DNA of 64,000 nt from Triparma columacea. Taxonomy: Eukaryota > Sar > Bolidophyceae > Parmales > Triparmaceae. The number at the start of each line of letters is the position of its first letter. Position 1 is the first letter of the stretch. Shown here one piece after another: positions 31,529-43,663 of this stretch. The stretch lies in assembly GCA_030267965.1 (NCBI GenBank), contig BRYA01000162.1:21832-85831 (forward strand). Direction: 5' to 3'. The notes beneath the pieces are model-generated. The model did not search any database. It had not been told where the DNA came from and saw nothing but the letters and a program-made list of their open reading frames with translations. The position numbers were made by a program, and so were the translations under genes.

Positions 31529-34494
31529 ATGAGGACCCTCCTCCTCCTCCTCCTCCTCCTCCTCTCTTGCGTTACCGCATTTTATCTTCCTGGTGTTTAT
31601 CCAAAGAACTTTGAAGAGCAAGAATCAGTATCATTAAAGGTATGTTATAAGAATCAAATGAGAATTGAGAGAAGAGGACGGTCAAAAACTCGATTCAAAG
31701 GTTCTGCAAATTCTCCTCAAATTCACACGTCAAATTAGAATATAATTATACCATGCCCCGATTCCATCATCCGTAGCACCATATATAGCGTCATATATCA
31801 TATACCTGCCTCTCAACCCACATTTCAATCCACATTTCAACCTACGTTTACAATCCCTCCAACAAGACTCAACTTAGGCCCGTATTACAGCCCATAACCG
31901 ACACGCAAACGACCCGCAAACGACCCGCAAACGACCAGCCACCCACCACCTTCTTCAAACAGCAGGCAACTAGCTTGTTTTTGGACAACCTTGATAACAT
32001 CACACCCCATATCCAACCAACACACTCTGCATCAACCATTCCCCCCTCACCCCTGCCCCCTCTCCCCTCTCCCCCCTCCCCCCCCTCCCCCCCAGCTCAA
32101 TGCCCTAACATCAACCAAGACACTCCTCCCCCGTGACCCTTACAAGTTCCCCTTCTGCAAGCCCCGTGATTCCACCGGTGCCGTCCACATAATCCACTCC
32201 CCCGAGAACCTCGGGGAGTGGCTCTCAGGCTCGGACATCCAGAACTCCCCCTACGACCTGAAGATGAAGGTGGACACGTCATGCACGCAGCTTTGCACAA
32301 CGTACCTAGGACGCTCCAAGTCACGTGGCGTGCCTGACCTCATCAAGGTGAGGAAGGGCAAGAAGGGACCTCCTTCCTGCTCGGAAGGGCAAGAAGCGAC
32401 CTCCTCCCTGCTTTCTACTAACCAATCTCCCCCCAATCCCCCCCCACGGCTCGCTTCGCTCGCCGCCCTTAGAACAACTACCACCATAACATGATAATCG
32501 ACAACCTCCCCGCCGCCCCCAAGGTCGAGTCCGCCACCTACGAGACCACCATGTTCCTCAACGACGGCTTCCCCATCGGTTTCGTCGACAACGGCATCAA
32601 GTACGTAAACAACCACATCAACATAGAGGTCCACTACCACCAAGTTGAGGGGGAGAGCGATAAATTCAGGGTGGTTAGATTCATAGTTGAGCCTTTCTCA
32701 ATCAACCACAAGTTCGCGTACAAGGAGGGGGGAGAATCCAAGGACAAGTGGAACCCCTCCAAGAGTCAGGACGAGGTGAGAATGGGATACGAGGAAGAGC
32801 AATGAGCATTTTGCATAGTTGCAGTTATAAGCGCTAATACCCGAATGGGCAAGGCGGAGGAGTGCGCTCAACACCCCCATATCCACTAACACAAGACCCC
32901 CTCTTCGCGACTCGCTTCGCTCGCCGCACCCTCCCCCTCCTTCACCCCCCCAGGTCGAAATTCTTAACACCGACGTCCTCACCTCTTGCGCCAAGTCCTC
33001 CGGTGGTGCTCTCACTCACACGACCTTTGAGATGGCCGACTTGGCTTCCGGAGGAGTCGGACCCCAGCAAGCCTCCGGAGTCGTCCTCTTCACCTACGAC
33101 GTCAGGTGGATCGAGTCAGACGTCCACTGGGCCTCCCGCTGGGACGTCTACCTCTCCATGGGTAAATCCGACGGCAAGGGAGGCATCCCATCCTCCATCC
33201 ACTGGTACCAGATCCTGAACTCCCTCCTGATAACAGTCGTCCTAACATTCATGGTCGCAGCCATCCTAATCCGCAACCTCCGCCGGGACGTGAACCGCTA
33301 CAACGCCGTCCCCACCGACGAGGAGAAGGCGGAGAGGGAGGAGGAGTTCGGTTGGAAGCTCGTTCACGCTGACATATTCAGGCCCCCCACACAGTACCCC
33401 ATGTTCCTCGCCGTCGCGACGGGGACGGGGATGCAGGTACTCGTAATGAGCCTCGCCACAATCTTCTTCTCCGCCGCCGGGTTCATATCACCAGCGGCAA
33501 GGGGGTACCTCATCATGGCACTCCTAATGTTCTACTGCCTCTGCGGGTCCGTTGCGGGCTACACGACGGCTAGGGTCTACAAGTCTTTCAAGGGCAAGAT
33601 GTGGCAGAGGTGAGGGCGAGAGACTGAAACTGGAAGGGATACATCCTGACGCACGGCACAAAACCTCACACCAATAACCCCCCCCCTCCCCCCCCTCCCC
33701 CCCCCTCCCAGGGCCACCGTCCTCACCGCCCTCCTCTACCCCGGCCTCTTCTTCGGGACCTTCTTCGTCCTCAACCTCATCAACTGGGCCAACCAGTCCA
33801 CAGACGCCGTCCCCTTCACCAGCATGTGCGTAGTAATCCTCCTCTGGTTCGGCGTCAGCGTGCCCCTGGTCTTCATGGGCAGCTACTTCGGCTACAAGAA
33901 GGACCCCATCGAGTTCCCCACCGCCACCTCGAACATCCCCAGGCAGATCCCGGAGCAGAGCTGGTTCATGAACACGGGCGTGCTCATGGTGATAGGCGGC
34001 ATCCTACCATTCGGCGCACTCTTCGTCGAGCTATTCCTTATCCTCAGCTCCGTCTGGTCGGAGGAGGTGAGACGCGAACAAACCAAGCTTCCGAGCTAAC
34101 GGCTCATGTGTAATTCTCACCCCTTCGCCCCCCCCCCCCCAAAACCTCGCAGTACTACTACGTGTTTGGGTTCCTCTTCATCGTCTGGATTATCCTCCTG
34201 GTCACGGCCGCCGAGATCAGCGTGCTCTTCTGCTACTTCCAGCTCTGCTCCGAGAACTACAACTGGTGGTGGAGGAGCTTCCTAACCTCCGGCGCCGTCG
34301 CCCAGTACGTCTTCCTCTACTCCATCTACTACTTTGAGAAGAACCTGCAGACCACGGGATTCGCGGCGTACTGCCTGTACTTTGGGTACATGGCCAGCAT
34401 ATCGACGGGGATCTGGCTCATGACGGGAGGCATAGGAATGCTCGCATGCCTTAGGTTCAATATTGCCATTTTTGGGAGCATCAAGGTTGACTGA
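31529..34494 (+). CDS. Transmembrane 9 superfamily protein (TM9SF4-like nonaspanin)
   Basis: Six exons (31529-31639, 32096-32347, 32473-32775, 32954-33609, 33712-34066, 34153-34494) join in phase to 672 residues. A poly-Leu signal peptide precedes FYLPGVYPKNF, the conserved mature N-terminus. The luminal domain carries YKFPFCKP, ENLGEWLSGSDIQNSPYDLK and NLPAAP, then SDVHWASRWDVYLSM just before the first span. Nine spans follow with FGWKLVHADIFRPPTQYPMF, SNIPRQIPEQSWFMN, GGILPFGALFVELFLILSSV and YYYVFGFLFIVWIILLVTAA, ending in the expected short K-V-D tail (SIKVD), a Golgi/endosome retrieval-type C-terminus. The family acts in Golgi and endosome sorting of glycine-rich transmembrane cargo. The first intron (456 bp) contains a short ACGACCCGCAA repeat at about 31911-31940. 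Assignment secure; subtype by resemblance. Confidence 0.94.
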
Positions 34495-34562
34495 GCATGT
34501 AAGCAAAGTGACACATTTACTGAACAAACAACTTCATCCATTTCCTTTCACATCATTTAGGG

Positions 34563-35281
34563 TTAGTAGTGAGCCGTTAGCTTCTGCTCCGCCCCAACCT
34601 TATCGCACAGCTGTCTGAACTTCTCCTTGCTAATTTCAGCCGCTTCATCCCCCATAGCCTTCTCGCACATTATCTCGAGCGTCCTCTCAGGCACTTCATG
34701 CCCGATGGATAGTCTGAACCACTCCATCATTGAGTGTCTGCTCAGCACGTCCTTACCCTCCCCTGCAAGCGAGTCGAACAGGTAGTCGAACTTTTTGTTC
34801 ACGCTTGTCTTGGGCGACAGCAGAGATAGAAGGACGACGAACAGGTCAAATGATAGCTGGCGGACGGACCTGTTCTTTGGTGACATTGGGTCCTCCTCCG
34901 CTGCCCCTTCCTCCGCTGCCTTCTCCTCCGCTACCCCCTCCCTCCCCCCCCCTCTCCTCCCCCCCCCCCCACCCCCTTGAACTCCTTGTCCATGCAGAGC
35001 TTCACAAACGTAGCGCAGCATGCTAGCTCTGGCATGGAACAGAAAGAGCTCATATCGAGTCTCCCTGTCTCCGCATCAGCCAGCGACTGGTACCGCGTCT
35101 TGAGCTTGGACAACTCTTGCTTTGAGAAGACACACTTCTTCTCCAATGATGCAATGTCCTGCTTGTTTGGTTGAGCATCAGGGACGAAAGAGGGCAAAGG
35201 TGCCGGCGCATTAGGATCACCTGCCGCCCCAACGTTCTGAGTCTCCTTCTTCTTCTTCTTTCCAAAGCCAAAAAAACCCAT
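34563..35281 (-). CDS. Calcineurin-B-like EF-hand protein with a frame break
   Basis: Two overlapping frames form one protein. The first (from the ATG at 35281) encodes a basic N-terminus (MGFFGFGKKKKKE) and a helix-loop-helix FSKQELSKLKTRYQSLADAE. Near 34950-34972 it enters a poly-C (poly-G on this strand) stretch. The second frame carries SVRQLSFDLFVVLLSLLS, KFDYLFDSLAGEGKDVLSRH and LEIMCEKAMGDEAA, a calcineurin-B/CHP pattern, to the stop at 34563. The loops are degenerate (DAETGRLDMSSF lacks the usual Gly at position 6 and Glu at 12), so calcium binding is doubtful. One missing base in the homopolymer would restore a single frame of about 239 residues; a short GT-AG intron there is the alternative. 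The basic N-terminus may attach it to a membrane. Confidence 0.7.
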
Positions 35282-35389
35282 CCTTGTGCGAACTTAAACT
35301 GTCAACAAGCCCCCAGAGCGACGTTGAGAGGTATTTCTATCGCTCCCTGGCTATTTTCCTAACACCCTGATGCGTGAACTACAACAAAA

Positions 35390-37989
35390 ATGTCAGCCAC
35401 CGCGCTGAAAAGATCCTTCAGCCAAGTCTTCCAAAGTGAACAGGCGAAAGTGGCGGAGGCGAATGAGTCGCTCAAACCCCCTTTCTCCACTTGCTGGACC
35501 ATGACGCAAGGCCCAGACAAAGTTGCACCCCCCCCGTCACGAGGTTCATCATCTGCACACACCCCTCTAGCCCCCCCTCCTCCACATGCCCATCTTGACC
35601 CATCCCTCTCCCACCCCATGGCCGAGCATAAAGAGGACATGAATCTATCTTCCTCTTTCGCCTCGGACTACAACCTCGCGAATTCTCAGAACTACGTTCA
35701 CACAAACCATGCTGCTTACCTTCGTTCTACGATGGAGAAGAACCTTGATGCCATAAACCATAACATCCCAAGGACCTCAACAGTGGAGAATGAGAAGGTG
35801 GGTCAGCCCCTCGCGACTAGCTATGCCCAACGGACTATCGACAACCATCAGCAACCACCAATGACCCTGTTAGGGTTAGGGTTAACCCTAACCCAAACCA
35901 ATAACCCTAACCCTCACTCCCCTCCCCCCCCCTCCCCTCGCGCGCTGCTGTAGATTTACTTTGATGGGGTCACTCATGCCCACTCACTTTCAATACAGCT
36001 TGCAAGGGAGAAGCGAAGGAACGACTCCCTCATTGACGAGCTCACGTCTGCGAAGAGGGAGCTCCGTGAGCTCAACGACCGCCGGTACGACAGTAAAAAC
36101 AAGCTCACCCGGGACATAAATACTCAGCAGCACGAGATCTCCAATCTGAGCGGAAAGATTATGGACCTCGAGCTCGAGCTCAAGAAGTCTACGCAGGAAA
36201 AGCGCGAGATGCAGGTGGAGTTCAAGAAGTACAAGCGGAACTTCGAAAGACAGATAGAGGGGTACCAAAGAAAATCTCTGCAGACGATCAACAACGCTGA
36301 AGACCACCTGGTGCAGTACAACGACGAATGGACCAAAAGGATGGAAGACGAAAGGGAGCAGTGGATTAAGAAGGTCAGGATGAGGGAAGAGTTGAGCGAG
36401 CACAACATGATGGCACTGCAGAATCAGTTTTCGGAGGCGCACCAGTTTTATAACCTCCACCTACAAAAGCTTCGGAAACAGATGATTAAGGAAGAGTCAA
36501 AGAGGGCCAAGGTGGAGGAAGAGATGGAGGAGACCAAATCCTTGCTGCTGCGAGAGCAGGTGAGAGTGGGCAATGCATACGTACAAATACTACATACAGC
36601 CGGCACATGCATGATTCCAACACCCCGCTTCTGTCATCCGCGTCACTTCGCTCTTCCCTCGCTCAGGCTGCCAGGAAGGCTCTGACAAATCAGCTGAAAA
36701 AGGAGCGGAGGTGGAGGGAAAAGTGCATAAATGTCACGAAATCTGTTATGAATCTCAAGGCGGAGAATAATCTGGACAACGGGGTTGGCCAACCCGCCTC
36801 CACCTCCCCCCCCTCCTCATCTCCACCTGCCAGTCCTTACGCCGAGGATCCTGTCCTCGCCATGGACCCGGCCTCCGTTGCCTACCTCAACGCAGTGGCA
36901 GACTTTGAGAAGACCGAACAGGCGAATGCAGCGGCTGCTGAAGCCCTTTCAGGCTCTCGCTTCTTCCCCCCACCCTCGCCACAGCCAATGCTGCCCCCCC
37001 AACCTCAACGCCGTCACACTGTACCGCAACACGCACCCCACCAATCTCCCAGTCACACTACGAATGTTATTCTTGAGGAGGAGAAAAGGAAGAACAAACT
37101 CCTGACATTGGAACTGCTTCGTCAGAGGGCTTTCCACAACAGCGGCCTTCCCTCCCCCCCGCCCCTGCACGCGGATTTCACAAACCTTTCGGTACAGATC
37201 CCCTCGCCGAAGCTCTCTTCCCCCGCCAGGTACCCACCAACCTCACCTTACTTTCCTCTAGGGAGTGCGGCAGGGGCAGTGGTGCCCGAGGAGGTGGCGG
37301 CGCTCAGGGTTGCAGTAGAGAGGGCTGATGTTGAGAGGGTCCTCGAGGCCGAGATCGGGATCGAGAAAGACGTCGAGTTGGAGCGCTTGAGGCTGGAACT
37401 GGAGCAGGAAAGGAATCGACGAACGAAAGAAGCTGGGGAGGTTGAGGATCTGAAATTGCAGATCGATAAGGCTGTCCAGGATGAGAGGGAACAGCTGGCG
37501 AAAGAGTACCACGACATGCTCAAGCAGAGAGAGGCCCTTGACAGGGAGAGGGAGAGGCAGAAGGACGAGAAGACCAAGAACATCTTGTCAAGCAGCACGA
37601 AGATGCACGAGGCACTCGAGCATGAAAAGTCGGCACATGCGAGAGAGAGGGAGGATTACCTGCGGGAGAGAGAGGAGCACCGGGAAAAGGTGAAGGAAAT
37701 GGTTGAGACAACGAAATTACTTCAGCTACAGAAGGATGAGGAAATGGCAGAAATGCAGGCTTCACTGGAAAGGAAGCACAAGGAGGAGGTGGAAAGGATC
37801 AGGTTGGAGGGGGAGGCGGTCAACAACCAGCTAAAAGCCATGAGACAGCAGATGGCTGGTAGGGGGGTAGTTGCGCAGGTCGAAAGCGAGACTGTCAGCC
37901 CCGTCAGCGACAAGGTCAATAAGAGGAGGTCCATGCCTGATGTCGATGAGGAGTTCAGACAGAAGTACGGCCAGAGGCACGAATATTGA
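35390..37989 (+). CDS. Long coiled-coil protein, unknown function
   Basis: Three exons (35390-35797, 35999-36559, 36667-37989) join in phase to 763 residues. The N-terminus is Ser/Pro/His-rich. Exon 2 is almost pure coiled coil (REKRRNDSLIDELTSAKREL, DEWTKRMEDEREQWIKKVR). Exon 3 begins with a basic helix (KALTNQLKKERRWREKC), then a Pro/Ala-rich linker, then another coiled coil of about 170 residues with heavy Glu/Arg content (RADVERVLEAEIGIEKDVEL, EREDYLREREEHREKVKEM). The tail reads SMPDVDEEFRQKYGQ. The pattern fits a centrosomal, basal-body or axonemal structural protein, but the family is not recognised. Intron 1 (35798-35998) contains a head-to-head telomere-type repeat. The start is 108 bp from the divergent calcineurin-B-like gene. 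Confidence 0.8.
35870..35916. repeat. Head-to-head interstitial telomere-type repeat
   Basis: Two TTAGGG units run into two CCCTAA units in an inverted arrangement, followed after a short gap by two more CCCTAA-like units. The tract lies in the first intron of the coiled-coil gene. TTAGGG is the known telomere repeat of many heterokonts. Confidence 0.8.
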
Positions 37990-38053
37990 TAGGATATAAG
38001 GGAGATATTTGTTTACATACAACAGGTTCTAGAGTTAGAGTTCCTCAACTTTC

Positions 38054-38442
38054 TTAACTTTGCTCTCGCCGAGCTTGTTGCTCCTCCCGATCCTTCTTGA
38101 GCTTTCTTGGGTTCGTGTAACTATCCGAGAAGAAAAAACCAGACCTGACGATCGAGTAGATTCCCAAGCCGACAAGCGCTGCAGACGAAAGATCAACGAA
38201 AGCCCTCATACCGTAAGCGAATGCACCTCTCCTCATAAATACATTCACCACCAACTGCAAATGGGGAGGGGAGGAGTTAGAGAGAATGACAAAAACAGCA
38301 CCAATAACGATAACATCCGCACGTCAACGCTCTATTCCCTCACTTTCGATGTTGTGTCTTCAGCAAAGTCAGACAATGTAGATAAGAAATTAAAATCATC
38401 GGGAAAGAGCGATCCCCCCTCCCCCTCCCCCCCCGCGTACAT
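38054..38442 (-). CDS. Small single-span membrane protein, unknown
   Basis: Two exons (38344-38442 and 38054-38254) join in phase 0 to 99 residues. Exon 1 begins at an ATG and encodes a Gly/Glu-rich start, then PDDFNFLSTLSDFAEDTTSK. Exon 2 encodes a basic helix, one hydrophobic span (DLSSAALVGLGIYSIVRSGF) and a very basic tail (NPRKLKKDREEQQARREQS). The donor is GTGAG and the acceptor TTTGCAG, both good for this genome. Its size and topology, one span then a Lys/Arg tail, are seen in small mitochondrial inner-membrane or ER proteins, but no family is recognised. The splice model is my inference; exon 2 is the firmer part. It converges on the coiled-coil gene, with stops 64 bp apart. Confidence 0.5.
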
Positions 38443-39036
38443 GCGCCATCTAACCACAATGCTGATCAGTAATAAACGTTTTGTACATGTTTCGTCGAAT
38501 CAACATGCGACCATGCTTCAGTATTGTTCCACTTTATCAGTGGACGCAAGACGTCAACGAGGTCATAATTCAGTCCGCCCGACGGCAGATCGTCATTTCA
38601 GCTGGTTAAGGCTACGCACTTCCCACACACAATCCTCCAATGTGCTCCAATGTGACAATAGTTAACAAAACAGGACGGAACCAATCGACAAAGAGGGCCC
38701 AATTCTCAAATTTGCAGCCTCAACAACCTTCGCATCCCCCCAAATACGACACAATGGCAAAGTTACACATAGATTACCACCCAAACACACACACCGGTTG
38801 GAAATCAACCCTACTCACAAGTCTGGGGCTCTCACTTTTTTGCTTTGGCCTCGCCTGGCAAACGCCGGACTTGTTACAATTTCAAGAAGAAATCCTCATC
38901 TCAGACATCCTCCGCACTTACCCTTGCTCAAGAACCCCGATTCGTCATTCATAAATAGCTTTCTACTAGGCTTAAAGCCCGTGCGTTCTCTCTCCTTCAC
39001 TTTTCCCCTTCATCCTTGGCCAAACTGCCCTGCGTT
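38443..39036. other. Intergenic region
   Basis: About 594 bp between two divergent genes, with no feature I can support. An open frame of 104 codons at 38640-38954 has no domain, irregular codon use and overlaps what should be the promoter of the EGF-like gene, so I do not call it. Confidence 0.5.
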
Positions 39037-40246
39037 ATGGCCCAAATTATTGCCACCCGTGCATACCTTTTGTGCGCTATCTTTGCGTTAGTGATAAATC
39101 CTACTCATGCCAACGACCGTACTTATTCGAGTTCCGACAAAGTGACGATTTTGGGCTGTAAAAGCTACAACTATTGCAATGGGCACGGGACCTGCAAGGT
39201 GAGGCCTTCAAAAGCATGCACCACGTAAAGGGATGCTTCTGAGATCGACCTGTTGCCCCCCCCCCCCCCCCATTAACCCTCCTTTCCTCCACGCAGTATA
39301 ATTACAACAAATGTGATTGTGACGAGGGTTGGGGGAGTCCTCGTGAGGTGAGAATGGTTAAAAATAAATGCAGTAGAGAAAGGAGGGGGAATTCAAGAAC
39401 AAAACGGAACCTTACGTCCCCGCCACTCGCTCCTCCCCGCCGCCCCTATAGATTGCGATTCTAGGTTTCAGGCCGAGCTATGACTGCACCAAGAAGGTGT
39501 GCGCACTCGGCTATGCATGGGGAGATCAGCCAGCTCCGAACTCGACCACAAACACAAACACGAACAAGGCCCACGAAATGCACGAGTGCTCCAACATGGG
39601 GATCTGCGACAGGGAGGAGGGCGTCTGCGCGTGCTTCACCGGCTACCGGGGAGCATCCTGCAGCAAGAGGTCGTGCCCTGGGAAGGGCGACTGCTCTGGC
39701 CACGGGAAGTGCGTATCCATGAGCGTGCAGACCAGGATGCCGGACGCGCTGCCCCTCACAAACGCGAATAACAAAACCTCTTCGGGATATTATGAGCCGG
39801 GGGGCCACCAGGGCTCCACATGGGACTCGAATAGGCTCTTTGGCTGCGTCTGCGATTCCTCCTGGCCCGTGGGGCTGGGGGCAGGGGAGACACAGCAACC
39901 AGAGTGGTTCGGAGCCGACTGTAGTCTGAAGAGGTGAGGATGGAGGAGAGAGTGTATATTTTAATTTTTATAAACTAACCTGGCTTTTCAATCTTCGTTC
40001 GCTCGACGCTTTTCTCGTCGCAGGTGCCCGACAGGGAACAACCCAGGAACAAACGGTGTTGACGAGACAGACGGATTTAACAAGACAGCGGACGGCGGAA
40101 ACGGGGTGGGAAAGGCAGGTAACAAGATTCACGTTGATTGCTCAGGCAAAGGCAGATGCGACTTCAAGAGTGGAACTTGTCAGTGTTTTCAAGGATACTA
40201 CGGAGAAAATTGTGGCATCGTGGACGCAAAGAGCACAGGCACGTAA
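39037..40246 (+). CDS. Secreted EGF/tenascin-like repeat protein
   Basis: Four exons (39037-39198, 39297-39347, 39452-39933, 40024-40246) join in phase to 305 residues; exon 2 is only 51 nt. A signal peptide (TRAYLLCAIFALVINPTHA) is followed by cysteine-rich EGF-like units of the tenascin/teneurin type: CKSYNYCNGHGTCKYNYNKC, CSNMGICDREEGVCACFTGY, CPGKGDCSGHGKCVSM and CSGKGRCDFKSGTCQCFQGY. The G-x-C and C-x-C spacing and the aromatic-Gly after the fifth Cys are clear. Such proteins act outside the cell or in the secretory lumen in adhesion or matrix. There is no C-terminal membrane span. The frame closes with KSTGT and a stop. Related heterokont proteins are multicopy; the ligand is unknown. 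Confidence 0.88.
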
Positions 40247-40337
40247 ACAAACATTGCAAAAGAAAGAAGGCCATAGCTTTTGTGAACCAATTTTTCCATT
40301 CACATCCTCCTGTACACTGAACTCCTCAACCAATTAC

Positions 40338-42130
40338 TTACGTCAACTTCCCGACATAATCATCAGAAGGTCTCACGTACTTATCGTCTTCAGCCAGTGT
40401 TTCCCAGAAAGGCTCTTCCGTTCTGAGCCAATCTTTGACGTGCATGAAAGCGTCGACGATGCTGGAACCTAGTGCAGAGGCCCTAGCTCCGGTGAAGCCC
40501 CTCAAAGGATCAGGGTTCGTGAGACAGTCCTTGTAGGGCATCTCTAGGGTGACGCTTAGGCAGTCGAAACGGTCATTAATTTGGTTGCTGCATATGGCCA
40601 GGTTTCCTTCGTTAGGGGCGTCAGGTTCGTAGCTGTGGGAACAGGGAGAAGTTTAGTTAGGAACGGAGGGACTCGATGCTGCTTCGCATTTTTGGGCATT
40701 CTATTCTCTCACCTAACCTCTTTCTGCATGTCGGGGTTGGCCCTGCAGTACGCTGCGAGGAAAGCTCCTTGGAGCCCCTGATGGCGAGCACCCCAGTGAC
40801 GGATTCCCTCTGAGCCAGCAATAAAATTAAAGGGAAGCTCCTCATCACCGTGAATGTCAGCGAAGCAATCCACTCCTACTTCGTCCATCTTCTTAAGCAC
40901 GTAGTAAACCTCAGGCGATCGCTCCAATGTCGGCGCATCATAATCTCCCGTTGGCGCCCACTCCCTGTTCAAGTTCTGACCCCCTGCATTGCACCTCAAG
41001 TAACCGTTCGCACTCCCGTCAGGGTTAATGTTGGGTATTATATAAAAGGTGAAGGCCTCCCTAGCCTTGGCAGACAAGCCGTCCACGGATCCGAACCCGT
41101 CGAGCCCACAGATCCTGGTAAGTAAGCCCTCGGCAAAGAACTGTAACAAGCGAAATGGGTTGCGAAAGAGGTCGCGAAAAGGGTTGGCAAGTAGATTCGG
41201 CTGTGTGAACTACGACATGAACAAAGACTCTTTCTGCTTGCTATTTTCTCTCGTCGTCCGTTCTCACCTCAGCCTGCGTCTCCCCAGGGTGCTGCCTGTG
41301 GCTAACCCAACATTTGAGAGGCCCGTGCCCAACTTTGATGAGCTCGATATCACGGTTTTCCAGCGACTTGCCAACAACGCTGACTTCAACCTCAGGGATT
41401 GCACGACAGCGGTCAACAAGAGACATATGACGATCATAACTGTAGGGCTCGAAGTAGGAGAAATAAACACCCTGCTCGTTGGGTTTGTGGACGTGTTTCC
41501 ACGACAAGGTACCCTCAGACTTGCTGTACTCAGTCTCAGTCTTCCTCTCCCAACTGGCCTTTCCGTCCGTGCTGAAGCAAAAAGTAGACCCAGGCCAGGC
41601 TGATGGGTAGGCGACGTCATTGGCATTGGTAATGACGTAGGTTATCTCAACCTCCTCGCCAATGTTCTCCAAGCCACCGACAACTGAATCACTCAAGCTC
41701 GACATGAAGTAGAACCACTGTGGAAAGGAGAGTTAGGGGGTTGAGGGGAGGCGAGGGAAAGTGACCACTTCTCACCTGACTGTGGATCGTGTCCTCAAGA
41801 GCCGTGTAAGGATCCTGGTCAATATTCAGCAACACCTAAGTCGGAGTAAGGATCATCGTCGTCATTGTCATTGGTTGAGAACATTTGTAAAGGCGGGTGA
41901 GGGTGGGGGATATTGAATGATTTGTCTTCTCGAGTAGTTCGAACGAAAACGACTCCTAGTCTCACCTTATAACTTCCACCGTCGACGCTCTCTGTCCCCA
42001 CATGGACAATATTTCCGCCACAGAAAGTGGAAGAGATTGCAACTGGCCCCGCCTCGGAAAGGGCTACTGGCTTTGGGATTGTTGGGAACGTCTTCTTAGA
42101 AATGGCGGTCGCGGAGAGATTGTTAACCAT
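40338..42130 (-). CDS. M14-family cytosolic-type zinc carboxypeptidase (AGBL/Nna1-like)
   Basis: Five exons (41966-42130, 41776-41835, 41268-41717, 40713-41140, 40338-40632) join in phase to 465 residues. The N-terminal beta-sandwich unique to the cytosolic M14 subfamily is visible as WFYFM, then DVAYPSAWPGSTFCFSTDGK and VYFSYFEPYSYDRHMSLV. The catalytic domain carries SHRQHPGETQAE (zinc ligands His and Glu of HPGE), IPNINPDGSANGYLRCNAGG, NLNREW, and DIHGDEELPFNFIAGSEG (third zinc-ligand His). The last exon has LSVTLEMPYKD, supplying the catalytic Glu. All key residues are present, so it should be active. Relatives remove glutamates from tubulin and other proteins; compact ones resemble bacterial forms. 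A tubulin substrate is plausible given nearby ciliary genes but is not shown here. Confidence 0.93.
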
Positions 42131-42429
42131 GCCGAAAGTAGCCGCGGAACGGAAGGAAGCTGCAAATAAAAGAGAGCGAAAAATACTGAGCAGAGGGAGT
42201 TTTGACGCATTTCCCCACCTTCATGCTGACGATGAAGGGATTATTACGCAGGTAAAATAAAAATAGACAGAAAAGGCTCGCTCTTCACAAACACGATCTA
42301 TTTTCTACCTGAACACTCCCATCCTAAGCATCAGAGAGCGAATGCGCGACACGAAGGGTTAAAATAATGATCGGAAAGTTCAACCTCCCTTCTGTTGAAG
42401 TACAGTCCTGTACACCGCCCCCTCCCCAC

Positions 42430-43535
42430 TCACCTCCTCTTCTTTGACCTCGAAGTCGCCTTTCTGTTCGTCCTCGGCTGGATTCCACCCCCACTGGGCT
42501 GGGAGAATGTCCAGACGTTGTTGTCATTGTCACCTTTATCATCATCCTCTAAATTGTTGTTGTCGTTGCGGGCGGTATTTTTGTTCCGCTCGCTGTTCTC
42601 CTTATCAGAGTTGTTAGGGTCCCCGCGAGACCCGGCGGCGGTGGTATCCCTTACCTTCCGCCCCTTGCTGGGTTTGGCGCTGGGTTTGTCATCTCTCACT
42701 GCGTCCGTTACCTCAGTCGATCTCAGCAACGCCTCGAACTCATCCACGTCATCCAGCTGTTGCGTCTCCGGTACGGTTACGCTTGTCGATGGATCAAACG
42801 GGCCGGGAAGGGACGGACTGAGGTGTGTGAGCGCCATCGTATTGGTTTGGGCGTTCTGGGAGACCAAAGACCTGGCGTTGTCGAGATAGTTGACGTTGTT
42901 GATTGCTCCTTGGATCTCCGTTAGAATCCTTACGATCTTTCCTTGGTCGAATTCGGAGGAGGATGGTTCTTGAGGCGATTCTACCACTGCCATAATCTTG
43001 TTTGCAGTGGTGGCGATACTCACAAGCTTGTTGAGGAGGTCGGACGTTTGTTTCGTGTAAGCCTTGAGATGTTGGGGTTTGGGGGTTAGTGTTCAGTTGG
43101 TACGTCAAGCGTTACAGCTGCGTGTATCGACGTATCGCGTCATGTCGTGTCGTGTCTGTCTTGCACATCCATGTGCCGAATCGAATCACCTCAATTTAAT
43201 TTGCGGCTATGTCTTGTTCACAGGAGGAAATCGACACCACAACAACTGTACACGATCGACGACTTGTCTCGAACCTTTCAGCTCCATGACTTACCTTTTC
43301 GACCCTACTGACAAGCTGATCCTGCTTTGCAGCAAGATCGGCGAGACCACTGGAGATCTTCCTCTGCTCGATTCGAACGAAATCGAGAGATTGAGAGAAG
43401 TTGGTTTGAGAAATAGCTGCAGTAACCGCGGCACCCACGGAAGCAGTCGCCAAAGAATTAGTGTTCGACGCGCCTGTCACTACCGTAGATGGTGACGAAA
43501 ATATGGAGTGCGAGTTGGGGTTAGACACGTGTTGT

Positions 43536-43585
<50 letters not shown>

Positions 43586-43615
43586 ATGTTGTTGTTGTTG
43601 CTGTTGCTGCAGTTG

Positions 43616-43663
<48 letters not shown>

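Noticed and set aside
31256..31621. N-terminal extension of the helical protein by 122 codons
   Set aside because: It overlaps the first exon of the TM9SF gene, its poly-Glu is the complement of the poly-Leu signal peptide, and an ATG follows at 31255.
38640..38954. Plus-strand frame of 104 codons
   Set aside because: No domain, poor codon bias and no conserved start context; it lies in the probable promoter of the EGF-like gene.
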